Source of the DNA: an uncultured Spirochaetaceae bacterium
GTDB taxonomy: Bacteria; Spirochaetota; Spirochaetia; Sphaerochaetales; Sphaerochaetaceae
DNA length: 64,000 bases
Direction of reading: 5' to 3'
NCBI GenBank assembly: GCA_944389975.1
Contig: CALXOH010000046.1
Coordinates: 45,513-109,512 of the forward strand
Under the pieces are notes generated by a model. That model had not been told where the DNA came from, did no database searches, and worked only from the letters and a program-made list of their open reading frames with translations. This document shows, one piece after another, positions 1-7,931 of the stretch. Both the position numbers and the translations under genes were made by a program. Positions within the stretch are counted from its first letter, which is position 1; the number at the start of each line of letters is the position of its first letter.

Positions 1-1
1 T

Positions 2-778
2 GCTGAGTATTTGAAAGCGCACGAGAAGGATATACTCAACCACTCGATCACGACGCTGGCAAAGAAGATCGGAACCACTCCGGCAGCTCTTTCCCGATTT
101 GCCCAGGCAATACATTACAAGGGCTTTTCAGATCTCAGGTTTTGCCTGGAGAAGAAATTCATATCATCGTTTTTAGAGCCTGAGCCGGTGAAGAAAGACG
201 ACGAAATCGGGGAGATAAAGAGGAAATACCTTGCGATGTACACGGCATCGCTTACGGAAACGCTCATGAACCTCGAAGAGAAAACGATAAGAGCGGCTGC
301 TGAGAAAATAATCGAAGCAAGACACACTTACATCTATGCAAGCGGAAGTTCGGGAGCAAGCGCAACCTTATATTTCCAACTGCTCTTGCAAGTCGGGATA
401 TCGTGCAACTATTTCACCGACAAACAACTTGCCTTGATATCTGCAGGCCAACTTGAAGAAGGGGATGTCGCTCTAGGAATAAACTACAGCGGGAATTCCC
501 AGACGATCACGGAAGCGCTGAAGACAGCAAAGGCAAACGGAGCGGAGATAATAGCAATCACAGCAAACGCACAGTCAAACATCGCGAAGCTTGCTGATAC
601 TTTGTTGACCTACAGTTCAAAGATCCCGGACGACATCAGGCACATGCACATAGCAAGGATATGCGAACTTTCGATCCTGGGACTTCTACAAAGCGTTCTT
701 ACTTCAGACTTTGAAGGACGCTTGAGACACAACTTGTTGATATCAAAGCAAGCGATAATCGACTCAAGGAGGAAATAG
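2..778 (+). CDS. RpiR-family transcriptional regulator (5' end outside window)
   Basis: HTH plus SIS-domain regulator that usually controls phosphosugar catabolism. The N-terminal half has the RpiR HTH signature (SITTLAKKIGTTPAALSRF, then GFSDLRF). The C-terminal half is a SIS sugar-phosphate-binding domain (YIYASGSSGAS; GINYSGNSQTI). The frame is open to base 2 and reads AEYLKAHEKDIL, matching the family's leading helix, so the TTG at 11 is probably not the true start and roughly 20-25 residues lie off the edge. Its stop TAG abuts the ATG of the isomerase gene, so the two are an operon. The ligand is probably a sugar phosphate made by the neighbouring isomerases (inference). Confidence 0.9.
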   Translation, partial: AEYLKAHEKDILNHSITTLAKKIGTTPAALSRFAQAIHYKGFSDLRFCLEKKFISSFLEPEPVKKDDEIGEIKRKYLAMYTASLTETLMNLEEKTIRAAAEKIIEARHTYIYASGSSGASATLYFQLLLQVGISCNYFTDKQLALISAGQLEEGDVALGINYSGNSQTITEALKTAKANGAEIIAITANAQSNIAKLADTLLTYSSKIPDDIRHMHIARICELSILGLLQSVLTSDFEGRLRHNLLISKQAIIDSRRK

Positions 779-1591
779 ATGGCACGTACAACACTTGGAA
801 TAGGTTCTTACTCAATGCCGATACACGTGAGACACGGGAAAATGAATGCTTTTGACATAGTTGATATAGCTAGGGAAAAAGAGCTGAAAGTCGTACAGAT
901 TGCAGACAACATATCCCTATCAAAGCTATCCATGGAAGAATTGGAAACCCTAAGGGGTAAAGCAAAGCTCTATGGAATCACGTTGGAGACAGGGTTGAGG
1001 GGGATAATGCCAGAAAACCTCGAAAGACACATCGAACTAACACACGCTCTTGATTCACATCTACTAAGGGCAGTAATCGATGCAAAAGACTTCCAGCCAA
1101 CGAAAGATGAAATCCACAGCATCTTAAAAAAAATACAACCAAAACTTGAGGAATATGATATCACACTGGGTATTGAGAACCACGACAGGTTCTACTCCGA
1201 CGAATTCAAGGAAATAATACGTAAGCTCAAATCCAAGCACTTCGGAATAGTGCTCGATACAGCAAACTCGCTTTCGAAGGAAGAACCCATTTCATCCGTC
1301 TTGGATAACCTTGCCCCCTACTCCGTATGTTTCCATATCAAGGATTACAAGATAATAAGAAACCCATACGGCATGGGCCTATTGATCACGGGAACCCCCG
1401 CGGGGAAAGGCAGACTGGATATCCCCGGGATAATCAAGCGTCTGGAAGGGGAAGCCCAATCTGATTTCAGTTCGATCATCGAGTTCTGGATCGATGAAGA
1501 GAAGACACTGGATGACAGCCTGGAGAAAGAAGATCGATGGCTGGATGAGAGCATCAGATACATGAAGGGAAATTGCAATCTCCCTTTTTAA
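779..1591 (+). CDS. Sugar phosphate isomerase/epimerase, xylose-isomerase-like TIM barrel
   Basis: 270 residues of the AP-endonuclease-2/xylose-isomerase-like TIM-barrel superfamily. Likely metal-binding and catalytic residues fall in the usual order: Glu in GIENHDR, Asp in VLDTANS, His in CFHIKDYK and Glu in IIEFWID. It starts one base after the RpiR-family stop and so is co-transcribed with it. The substrate cannot be read from sequence; context suggests a sugar or sugar-acid breakdown step shared with the facing RpiB/TRAP operon. No signal peptide, so cytoplasmic. Confidence 0.85.
   Translation: MARTTLGIGSYSMPIHVRHGKMNAFDIVDIAREKELKVVQIADNISLSKLSMEELETLRGKAKLYGITLETGLRGIMPENLERHIELTHALDSHLLRAVIDAKDFQPTKDEIHSILKKIQPKLEEYDITLGIENHDRFYSDEFKEIIRKLKSKHFGIVLDTANSLSKEEPISSVLDNLAPYSVCFHIKDYKIIRNPYGMGLLITGTPAGKGRLDIPGIIKRLEGEAQSDFSSIIEFWIDEEKTLDDSLEKEDRWLDESIRYMKGNCNLPF
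1566..1591 (+). terminator. Rho-independent terminator overlapping the isomerase stop codon
   Basis: AGGGA and TCCCT arms flank a 10-base loop and are followed by TTTTT, at the very end of the isomerase gene. The stem is short, so it may act together with the stronger hairpin 25 bp downstream. Confidence 0.45.
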
Positions 1592-1616
1592 ATTCCAACG
1601 AGATTCAAAAGAAACA

Positions 1617-1645
1617 TCTCCCAGGTCTGAATCCGACCTGGGAGA
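1617..1645. terminator. Convergent-gene hairpin, 11-bp perfect stem
   Basis: TCTCCCAGGTC and its exact complement GACCTGGGAGA are separated by a 7-base loop. It lies between two converging genes. Neither side has a long T-run (the minus strand continues TGTTTCTTTTG), so it is a likely bidirectional transcript end rather than a textbook terminator. Confidence 0.6.
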
Positions 1646-1651
1646 GAAAGC

Positions 1652-2110
1652 CTATTGCAATGAAATCCTGGAATCCATTTCATCCAGCAAGGCCAATACA
1701 TGCTCTGCTCGTTCATCAATATCTCCTTTTGCATTGATGAAAGCCTTTAATAAATCAGCAGCCAGCCACGGTCCGACGATCTTGCCGCCGATGCACATCA
1801 CGTTCACGTGATCGTGTTCCACCGCCTGATGTGCACAATGGTAATCGTGTATCATTGCCGCCCTGATCCCAGGAATCTTGTTGCAGGCAATGGAGGCCCC
1901 GACTCCGGTTCCGCAGAACATCACTGCCCGCTCCCCTTTTCCATCAAGTAGTCCGCGGCACACCTTCTGACAGATGTCAGGGAAATATACAAGCTCTTCA
2001 GAGCTGTTATTCCCCATATCGGTCACAAAGCATCCCATCTTTTCCAAAACTGGAATCATCGCCTTCTTCAACTCATATCCGGCATGATCGCTTCCAACCA
2101 ATATATTCAT
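1652..2110 (-). CDS. rpiB: RpiB/LacA/LacB-family sugar-phosphate isomerase
   Basis: 152 residues, normal for RpiB. It begins MNILVGSDHAGYELKK, carries the conserved FCGTGVGASIACNK segment with the catalytic-type cysteine, and has HDYHCAHQAVEHDHVNV. The family interconverts ribose-5-phosphate and ribulose-5-phosphate, or galactose/allose-6-phosphate keto forms. The start at 2110 is chosen because AGGAGG lies about 8 bases upstream and homology begins there; the longer frame to 2224 runs into dctM. Last gene of the TRAP operon, 10 bp after dctM, suggesting the imported solute becomes an aldose/ketose phosphate. Confidence 0.9.
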   Translation of the reverse strand: MNILVGSDHAGYELKKAMIPVLEKMGCFVTDMGNNSSEELVYFPDICQKVCRGLLDGKGERAVMFCGTGVGASIACNKIPGIRAAMIHDYHCAHQAVEHDHVNVMCIGGKIVGPWLAADLLKAFINAKGDIDERAEHVLALLDEMDSRISLQ

Positions 2111-2120
2111 CCACACCCTC

Positions 2121-3407
2121 CTAACCGGCATAACCTGCAATGCGCGGAAGCCATAACAAGACGTCAGGCAACAAGGCAAACACCAAAGTTCCACCAAAAA
2201 GCGCAATCGTAAAAGGCAATGCATTTTTCGCTACATCCTCCACAGAAGTCCTTGCAAGCCCGGCGGCAACGAAAAGGCAAGTTCCCACCGGAGGTGTAAG
2301 AACGCCGAAAGAGAGTGACATGCATAGGACAAGTCCGAAATGAAGCGGATCTATTCCAAGCATGTTTGATGCAGGCAGCAATACCGGCCCGAGTATGATC
2401 AGGGCGGAAAGGGTATCTATGAACGTTCCAACAACCAGCATCAGCAAGACGACACCAATCATGAACTTCGTGGGCGTATCCAGTACGGCAAGCACTACGG
2501 ATGCAACCTTTGCAGGAATATTCTCAAAAGCCATGATCCACCCGAAAAGTGAGGCTATGGCCATGACAAGCATCACGAATCCTGTCGTACGTGCAGTCTC
2601 CAAAAGTACGTCAGGCAATGTCTTGAGTGTAAGTTCCCTGTAGCAGAATGAAACTACGAGGGCATACATACATCCAACGGCACCAGCTTCAGTCGGAGTC
2701 ATTATTCCCAACAGGACTCCTCCCATGATTATGAAAGGCGTCAGAAGTGAAGGTACGGCATCGATGAAAGACTTCAGCGTCTCCTTTCTAGAAACCTTCT
2801 CCCCGACAGGAATATCCAGTCGCCTTGCCTGTAGATAAAGAAGGACAAAAAGCATTCCGGCAAAGATGAATCCCGGAACATATCCGCCGATGAACAAAGA
2901 ACCGATCGATATGCTTGTCAGGCCCCCATAGACGACAAACGGTATGCTCGGGGGTATGACCGCTCCAAGCGAGGAACTGGACGCTTCGATCGCACCGGCA
3001 AGCCCAGCAGGATACCTGTTCTTCTTCATCAAAGGGATCGTAATGGATCCCGTCGCCGCCACATTGGCAACAGATGAACCAGAGAGGCTTGCGAAAATCA
3101 CGCTGGAAAACAGTGCGATCATTCCGATCCCCCCACGCTTATGTCCGATTATGTTCCTGACAAAAGTAACAAGGCGCTTTGATATCCCCCCTGCTTCCAT
3201 GATTGCTCCCACAAGAATGAAGAAAGGTATTGCCGTCAGGGAAAATGAATTCATTCCTCCATATACCTGCTGTGCAATCGTCGCCCAAGGTATGTCATTC
3301 ATGAAAAACAGAATGTAAATCAGCGAGGACAGGCCCAGTGAAAATGCAATCGGAACCCCTATCAAGAGGAATATGCCGAAAGCGGCCAGCAATATTACGG
3401 TAGCCAT
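2121..3407 (-). CDS. dctM: TRAP transporter large permease (DctM type)
   Basis: 428 residues, standard length, almost entirely hydrophobic with about 12 membrane segments. It has the typical DctM run around SGSSVANVAATGSITIP and a conserved GVLTPPVGTCLF near the C-terminus. It couples uptake of an acidic solute to the Na+/H+ gradient together with the small permease and the binding protein encoded upstream. It directly abuts the dctQ gene, and GGAGG precedes the ATG. Confidence 0.95.
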   Translation of the reverse strand: MATVILLAAFGIFLLIGVPIAFSLGLSSLIYILFFMNDIPWATIAQQVYGGMNSFSLTAIPFFILVGAIMEAGGISKRLVTFVRNIIGHKRGGIGMIALFSSVIFASLSGSSVANVAATGSITIPLMKKNRYPAGLAGAIEASSSSLGAVIPPSIPFVVYGGLTSISIGSLFIGGYVPGFIFAGMLFVLLYLQARRLDIPVGEKVSRKETLKSFIDAVPSLLTPFIIMGGVLLGIMTPTEAGAVGCMYALVVSFCYRELTLKTLPDVLLETARTTGFVMLVMAIASLFGWIMAFENIPAKVASVVLAVLDTPTKFMIGVVLLMLVVGTFIDTLSALIILGPVLLPASNMLGIDPLHFGLVLCMSLSFGVLTPPVGTCLFVAAGLARTSVEDVAKNALPFTIALFGGTLVFALLPDVLLWLPRIAGYAG

Positions 3408-3932
3408 TTATCGCACCTCCTTCTCATCAAGTCCTATTTCCTTGAGTTCTACAATCGCTTCCTTATGAAAGAGTGTCCTTACGACCTCAAAGAGCATCAG
3501 AACGGAAGAAGCCGGAATACACGCATAACTCCAGGCTGCCGATATCTTCAGCAAAGCCGTCCGCTGCCCAAGTTCAATGACGCCGAATACGAATTCAAAG
3601 CCTCCGACGCAAAGGACGATAAGGAAAAACAGGACCAGCAACAGGACTACGTATTTGTCGATTACGCGCAAGCGCCTCGGAAGGCGCTTGACTACAAATG
3701 TCAAAGCCAAGTGTGATTTCGTGACAAGTGCGTAATACGCACCTAGGAATACAACCCAGACGAAGAACAACATGCTTAGTTCTTCCGCCCACACCATGCT
3801 TGTCTTCAACAAATAGCGTGCAACGACATTGCATGAAACGGTTATTACCATTCCTGCGGTAAACAAGGTAATTATCTTGCTTATGATCTTCTGGAATATC
3901 AAGCTGATCTTCCCAGCTGTATCTGCACGCAT
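3408..3932 (-). CDS. dctQ: TRAP transporter small permease (DctQ type)
   Basis: About 174 residues with four predicted membrane helices and the usual W-A-E-E-L motif (MVWAEELSMLFFVWVVFLG). The start is placed at 3932 (MRADTAGK) because AGGAGG sits 6 bases upstream; an in-frame ATG at 3947 overlaps the dctP end and lacks this site. Forms the membrane complex with DctM. Confidence 0.9.
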   Translation of the reverse strand: MRADTAGKISLIFQKIISKIITLFTAGMVITVSCNVVARYLLKTSMVWAEELSMLFFVWVVFLGAYYALVTKSHLALTFVVKRLPRRLRVIDKYVVLLLVLFFLIVLCVGGFEFVFGVIELGQRTALLKISAAWSYACIPASSVLMLFEVVRTLFHKEAIVELKEIGLDEKEVR

Positions 3933-3943
3933 ACTGCCTCCTT

Positions 3944-4942
3944 TCACTCGGCAAGGATTTCCAGGGTCTTTTCGTAAAGAGCTGGATCTATATCGGTTCC
4001 GACGAACTGATCATGAATGGACCTTGTCGCTTCCTTGAAAGCATCCATGTTTTCCGGATAATTGACCGCTACTCCTTCTTCAATCATCTTCTGGGTAAGT
4101 TCCAGTGTCAGGTCATCGACATATGATCGATGCCAGAGGCACGCTTCCTCTGCAGCCTGTTCAACCAGGGCCTGATCCTCCGGAGAAAGCGATGTATAAA
4201 AATCCTGGCTGACGACTATTACGACAAACGAGAGGATATGGTTCGTCATTGACATGTATTTTTGCACTTCATACAATTTCGACGGGTAAATGTTGATTAC
4301 GGCATTTTCCTGTCCGTCAATGGTTTTCTGTTGCAATGCGGTATATACCTCTCCGTATGGCAATGCAGATGGTATTCCTCCGAGTGCTTCAGTTACTGCC
4401 AGATTGACAGGACTTTCAGGGCTTCGCATCTTCAGGCCGATAAAGTCGTCCGGTTCTTCCAATGGTCGTACATTGTTTGTATATACACGGGCGCCGTTAT
4501 TACTCCAGCCAAGGATGTGAAGCTTTTTTTCCATAAGCTGTCTTTCAAGTTCTTCCCCCACACTTGAATCCAAAACCTTGAAGGCATCCTCATGACTGTC
4601 AAAAAGGAACGGAAGGCTCAGTAATGCCGTGGACGGGACAAACTGCGCAAGCGGATCGTGTCCGATGATCGTGAATTCGATAACTCCGTTCTGGACGCTT
4701 TGTATTACCTGGGATTCCTTTCCAAGCTGTTCCGCAGGATATACCGTTCCCACCAGCCTTCCATCACTAAGATCGCCTAAAGTCTCGACGAATTTCTCTG
4801 CGATAAGGTCAAAGTGCGAGCCATCTGCCGCAGTATGTGCCAGTCTGTATTCCTTATTCGGGCTGTCGGAACTTCCTCCTGCGAATAGGAAAGATCCTAT
4901 GGCCACTGCCAATACGACTATCAACAAACCTCGTTTTTTCAT
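3944..4942 (-). CDS. dctP: TRAP transporter solute-binding protein (DctP type)
   Basis: 332 residues with an N-terminal signal sequence (MKKRGLLIVVLAVAIGSFLFAGG), then the DctP fold: NGVIEFTI early, KMRSPES with the carboxylate-binding Arg, and ALQQKTIDGQEN. It captures an organic or sugar acid in the periplasm and passes it to DctQM. It is 17 bp downstream of the ADP-ribosylglycohydrolase gene in the same operon. Confidence 0.95.
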   Translation of the reverse strand: MKKRGLLIVVLAVAIGSFLFAGGSSDSPNKEYRLAHTAADGSHFDLIAEKFVETLGDLSDGRLVGTVYPAEQLGKESQVIQSVQNGVIEFTIIGHDPLAQFVPSTALLSLPFLFDSHEDAFKVLDSSVGEELERQLMEKKLHILGWSNNGARVYTNNVRPLEEPDDFIGLKMRSPESPVNLAVTEALGGIPSALPYGEVYTALQQKTIDGQENAVINIYPSKLYEVQKYMSMTNHILSFVVIVVSQDFYTSLSPEDQALVEQAAEEACLWHRSYVDDLTLELTQKMIEEGVAVNYPENMDAFKEATRSIHDQFVGTDIDPALYEKTLEILAE

Positions 4943-4959
4943 TTTACACCCCTTAATTT

Positions 4960-6093
4960 TTATTTATTGATCATTGAATCAAGTTTCCCTGCCAGACACT
5001 GCATGCCTTCCTTATGGCAAACTACAGCATCATAAAGTTTCAAAGATAGTTCCTTCATCGGAATCTTCTGCATTGTGTATGGATTATTCCTGATTGCCTT
5101 GTCACATTGTTCAACCCAGTCTGAAGGAATACCATCAATACCCTTGAAGGCTCCGCAGATAGGCCCGAGCATTCCTCCTATGCAATCCGTATCACGCCCC
5201 AGGTTCGTAGCTCCTATCATACCCTCCCTTACATCTCCTTTAGTAATCAGGAAAAGGGCCAAGGCTTCGGCTGCAGTCTCAACTCCGTCCGCATAAGGAT
5301 AAGTGGGCATGAAATGTTTTCTTATTGGTTCCCTTATTGCCTTTATGTCCGGATACTTCCTTGCAATATCCAAAGTCTCATCGATTATCTCCCTCGTGGT
5401 CTGGGAGACATTGTTCCTTGCCGCATCAAGGATGCTCTCGACTGTCGCATCCGGATTGAAAGCCTCTGCCGTTGCTGCTGCAATTGCCTTGGATGACTCA
5501 GTACCTCCGCTCTCAGGCGGCTGGATCAGAAGAGACACTTCCTGGGCATCATATGCAGCCTGTTCGGGATCACATGCATTTATTATCCCGATCGGTCCTA
5601 TCATGTGGGGAGCATCGACAAGACCCGGCCAATAAGTCATGGATCCGATGAAGCGTGGCGGGATCCGCGACAGGTAATCACCACACATCAGCCTGTCGTA
5701 GTGCATCCGGATATGTGGGTTCACAAGTCGACCGATGTCTTCCCTCCTTATTTCCCTCTTCCAAACTTCAGCAAGGTCATCAACCGTGATCCTCCCTTTC
5801 TTTTCGATGATCGCCAAAGCCAATAGGTATCGGATCTCAGCCCCATCTTCAGTCATTCCCGGCTCCATATTCACTTCATAATAGTGAAGACGTGGACTGT
5901 TGTTCCAATACCTTACATCCCTGTCTTTCTGCACCCACGGCAGGAAACCCTCAACCCAGCCGAGCTTGTCCTCGACAGCCTTCCAACCTCCTCCTGGAAC
6001 ACTGACCCATTCAACCGCTGCCCCCATTGCCGAGCCGATGTTGGCGGCGGCAACACTGCCATAAATCTTCTTGAACAAGAGATTTTCCGTCAT
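4960..6093 (-). CDS. ADP-ribosylglycohydrolase-family protein
   Basis: 377 residues of the ADP-ribosyl-glycohydrolase (DraG/ARH) fold. The N-terminal GSVAAANIGSAMGAAVEW and the C-terminal GRDTDCIGGMLGPICGA are the paired metal-binding segments. The start at 6093 is supported by AGGAGG; the longer frame to 6333 is only overlap with the regulator gene. The fold hydrolyses N- or O-glycosidic bonds of ADP-ribose and related nucleosides. Its position between a GntR regulator and a TRAP transporter suggests that here it cleaves a glycosidic substrate brought in by the transporter rather than modifying proteins (inference). Confidence 0.85.
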   Translation of the reverse strand: MTENLLFKKIYGSVAAANIGSAMGAAVEWVSVPGGGWKAVEDKLGWVEGFLPWVQKDRDVRYWNNSPRLHYYEVNMEPGMTEDGAEIRYLLALAIIEKKGRITVDDLAEVWKREIRREDIGRLVNPHIRMHYDRLMCGDYLSRIPPRFIGSMTYWPGLVDAPHMIGPIGIINACDPEQAAYDAQEVSLLIQPPESGGTESSKAIAAATAEAFNPDATVESILDAARNNVSQTTREIIDETLDIARKYPDIKAIREPIRKHFMPTYPYADGVETAAEALALFLITKGDVREGMIGATNLGRDTDCIGGMLGPICGAFKGIDGIPSDWVEQCDKAIRNNPYTMQKIPMKELSLKLYDAVVCHKEGMQCLAGKLDSMINK

Positions 6094-6122
6094 ATATCCT
6101 CCTTTTGGAGCCTGGAAAGCTC

Positions 6123-6737
6123 CTATTGAAACCAATTCCTTGATTCGACATGCTTGAAGGCTGCAGCAGACGCACCTTCCGGATTCCTGAGCTTGATCTG
6201 ATCGATGATTTCCCTCAATTCTCTTTTCATGTCCTCGACGCTCTCCCTGACATATCCTTCCATGGAGAACATGCAGATGCTTTTGACATAAAGGACATTC
6301 AGAGTCTTTTCCAATTCCGCATTGTGGGCACACTTTGCAATGGCCCTATGAACCTTTTCATCAAACTGGGTCTTGTTTTCTTCATTGAAATCAGGATCAG
6401 AGAGGATGTTCTCAAGACTCATGATTTCTGATTCCGACGCGCGTTTTGCAGCAAGCCTGGCAGCAAATGCATCCAGGTCACTTCTCAGTTCGAATATGTT
6501 CCGGACATCTTCAGTACTCATTATCGTCACGAAAATTCCCTTTCGGGACATGCTTTGCAAAAGCCCCTCGCTTGTCAGCCTTTGTAACGCTTCCCTAAGT
6601 GGCGTACGCCCCATCCGGAACTTCTCGACCATATCCTGCTCCTGCAGCAACTGCCCTGGTTTCAGTTCGTGGTTCAAGATCGCATCCTTGATCAGCTTGT
6701 ATGCCCTATCTCGCTGTAATTCTTTACACTCACTCAT
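6123..6737 (-). CDS. GntR/FadR-family transcriptional regulator
   Basis: 204 residues. N-terminal winged helix (LIKDAILNHELKPGQLL; MGRTPLREALQRL) and a C-terminal FCD ligand-binding helical domain (FELRSDLDAFAARLAAKRA). First gene of the leftward operon, upstream of the ADP-ribosylglycohydrolase, TRAP and rpiB genes, so a local repressor responding to the transported acid is likely. AGGTGG precedes the ATG. Confidence 0.9.
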   Translation of the reverse strand: MSECKELQRDRAYKLIKDAILNHELKPGQLLQEQDMVEKFRMGRTPLREALQRLTSEGLLQSMSRKGIFVTIMSTEDVRNIFELRSDLDAFAARLAAKRASESEIMSLENILSDPDFNEENKTQFDEKVHRAIAKCAHNAELEKTLNVLYVKSICMFSMEGYVRESVEDMKRELREIIDQIKLRNPEGASAAAFKHVESRNWFQ

Positions 6738-6984
6738 ATTTCCACCTGATATATTCTAAATATATTTAAGATATATTTCTAATTTCATCCTATCACAGAC
6801 CTGCATCTTGTCAAGAAACTTGTATTGTACGCAAACAATTTTCTCTCATCAGCTATTTTTATTCTTTCTACGACTATGCGTATTCCACTTTCTTCATACA
6901 TCAAGCATTGAAGATACGGCTTGCTTTGGCAAAGATTGCCCGTCTGAATCAGTGATGGTGGATATTCGCATGCCGGAACACCTG

Positions 6985-7053
6985 GCCGAAATCATGTTGA
7001 GCACCACTTGGTACAAGGGCGTCTTTTTGGAATAGTACTGTCTTATGTTGAAG
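6985..7053. repeat. Degenerate dispersed repeat, copy 1 (matches 48866-48934)
   Basis: About 55 of 69 bases match 48866-48934 by eye, ungapped, both starting GCCGAAATCAT. On the minus strand both copies read YYSKK(T/I)PLY followed by VLNMISA, with stops and frame changes around, so this looks like a fragment of a decayed coding sequence, probably a transposase. I could not assign the family. Confidence 0.6.
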
Positions 7054-7155
7054 AGATGAGGAAGAAGTGCAACCTACAAGCGGAATAACTTTTATTACGG
7101 TTTCATCAATCCGGGTATTATCGTTTCATCTCATGAAATAAATAGAGATGCAAAA

Positions 7156-7200
7156 ATGGCCATATTGAAATGCCGCAAAAAGGCAAGTCAATACGGCCGT
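7156..7200. other. Long two-tier hairpin
   Basis: An outer stem of 13 positions (ATGGCCATATTGA against TCAATACGGCCGT; one mismatch and one G-U) encloses an inner TGCC/GGCA stem with loop GCAAAAA. No T-run follows on either strand, so it is not an ordinary terminator. It could be an insertion-sequence end or a folded RNA. Confidence 0.45.
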
Positions 7201-7226
7201 CTTATCATAGATGACGGGTTCTTGCG

Positions 7227-7931
7227 TTATACGACAACTGCAGGCAAAGGAACAGCCTGATTATTGAGGATAGCAAACCAGCCTTTCGCACAAGCCATGG
7301 AAGCTTTTATCAAGGCTTCCTCCGAGCTTCCGGCACAATTAGGAGTCATGATGACATTCTCAAAGGAAAACAAGGGATTGTCCGTTCCGGCAGGCTCATC
7401 AACAGTTACATCAAGCCCTGCTCCTGCAATCCGCTTTTCCTCAAGTGCCTGAATCAGCGCATTCTCGTCGACTATGCCGCCTCGTGCGGTATTGATGAAA
7501 CATGCACTTCCCTTCATGCAGGAAAATTCTTCCTTGCCGACAAGATTCCTTGTCGTATCCGAGAGGGGTATATGGATGGAGATGAAATCCGAATCCGAAA
7601 ACAGCTTCTTCTTGTCGTCCACTATCTCGATCCAGTCATCGACCTTCGATCTATCGACAAAAGGATCATAAGCAAGCACGTTCATATTGAACCCGAACCT
7701 GCAGATCCTGGCAACGATCGAACCGATATGGCCCAAACCTACCAAGCCCAGGGTCTTACCTTCCAATTCAACCGATTTCTCACTCTTTCTGACTTTGCTG
7801 AATTCATTATTCCTGTACAAATCCTCACGTACCTTGAGTTTCTTCGCCAGGGCAAGAATCAAGGACACGGCATGTTCTGCAACTGCATTGCTGTTGGTAC
7901 CGACATTGCGAAGGACCGTTATCCCATGAGC
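7227..7931 (-). pseudogene. D-2-hydroxyacid dehydrogenase, N-terminal third deleted
   Basis: NAD-binding Rossmann domain of the D-2-hydroxyacid dehydrogenase/SerA family (GLVGLGHIGSIVARI; TARGGIVDENAL; Glu in TVDEPAG). Recognisable homology begins at AHGITVLRNVG (about 7931), continues NSNAVAEH and runs to the C-terminus. The roughly 80 residues that normally come first are absent: the frame enters directly from the preceding gene and has a stop just upstream. The catalytic histidine position reads TPNCAG instead of TPHCAG, a one-base change. Truncation plus loss of the His argue for an inactive remnant. Confidence 0.8.

Larger units (their letters stand above)
6738..7226. other. Non-coding decayed region between GntR gene and dehydrogenase remnant
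   Basis: No credible intact gene. The first 60 bases are an AT-rich promoter region for the GntR gene with repeated ATATATTT motifs that could be its operator. Further right are a mobile-element relic (6985-7053, also present at 48866) and a long hairpin (7156-7200). A 75-codon frame at 6808-7035 crosses the relic and does not look like a gene. Confidence 0.6.

Noticed and set aside
6808..7035. Possible 75-residue gene in the gap after the GntR gene
   Set aside because: No ribosome site, low-complexity aromatic start, and its end is formed by the repeat shared with 48866-48934.
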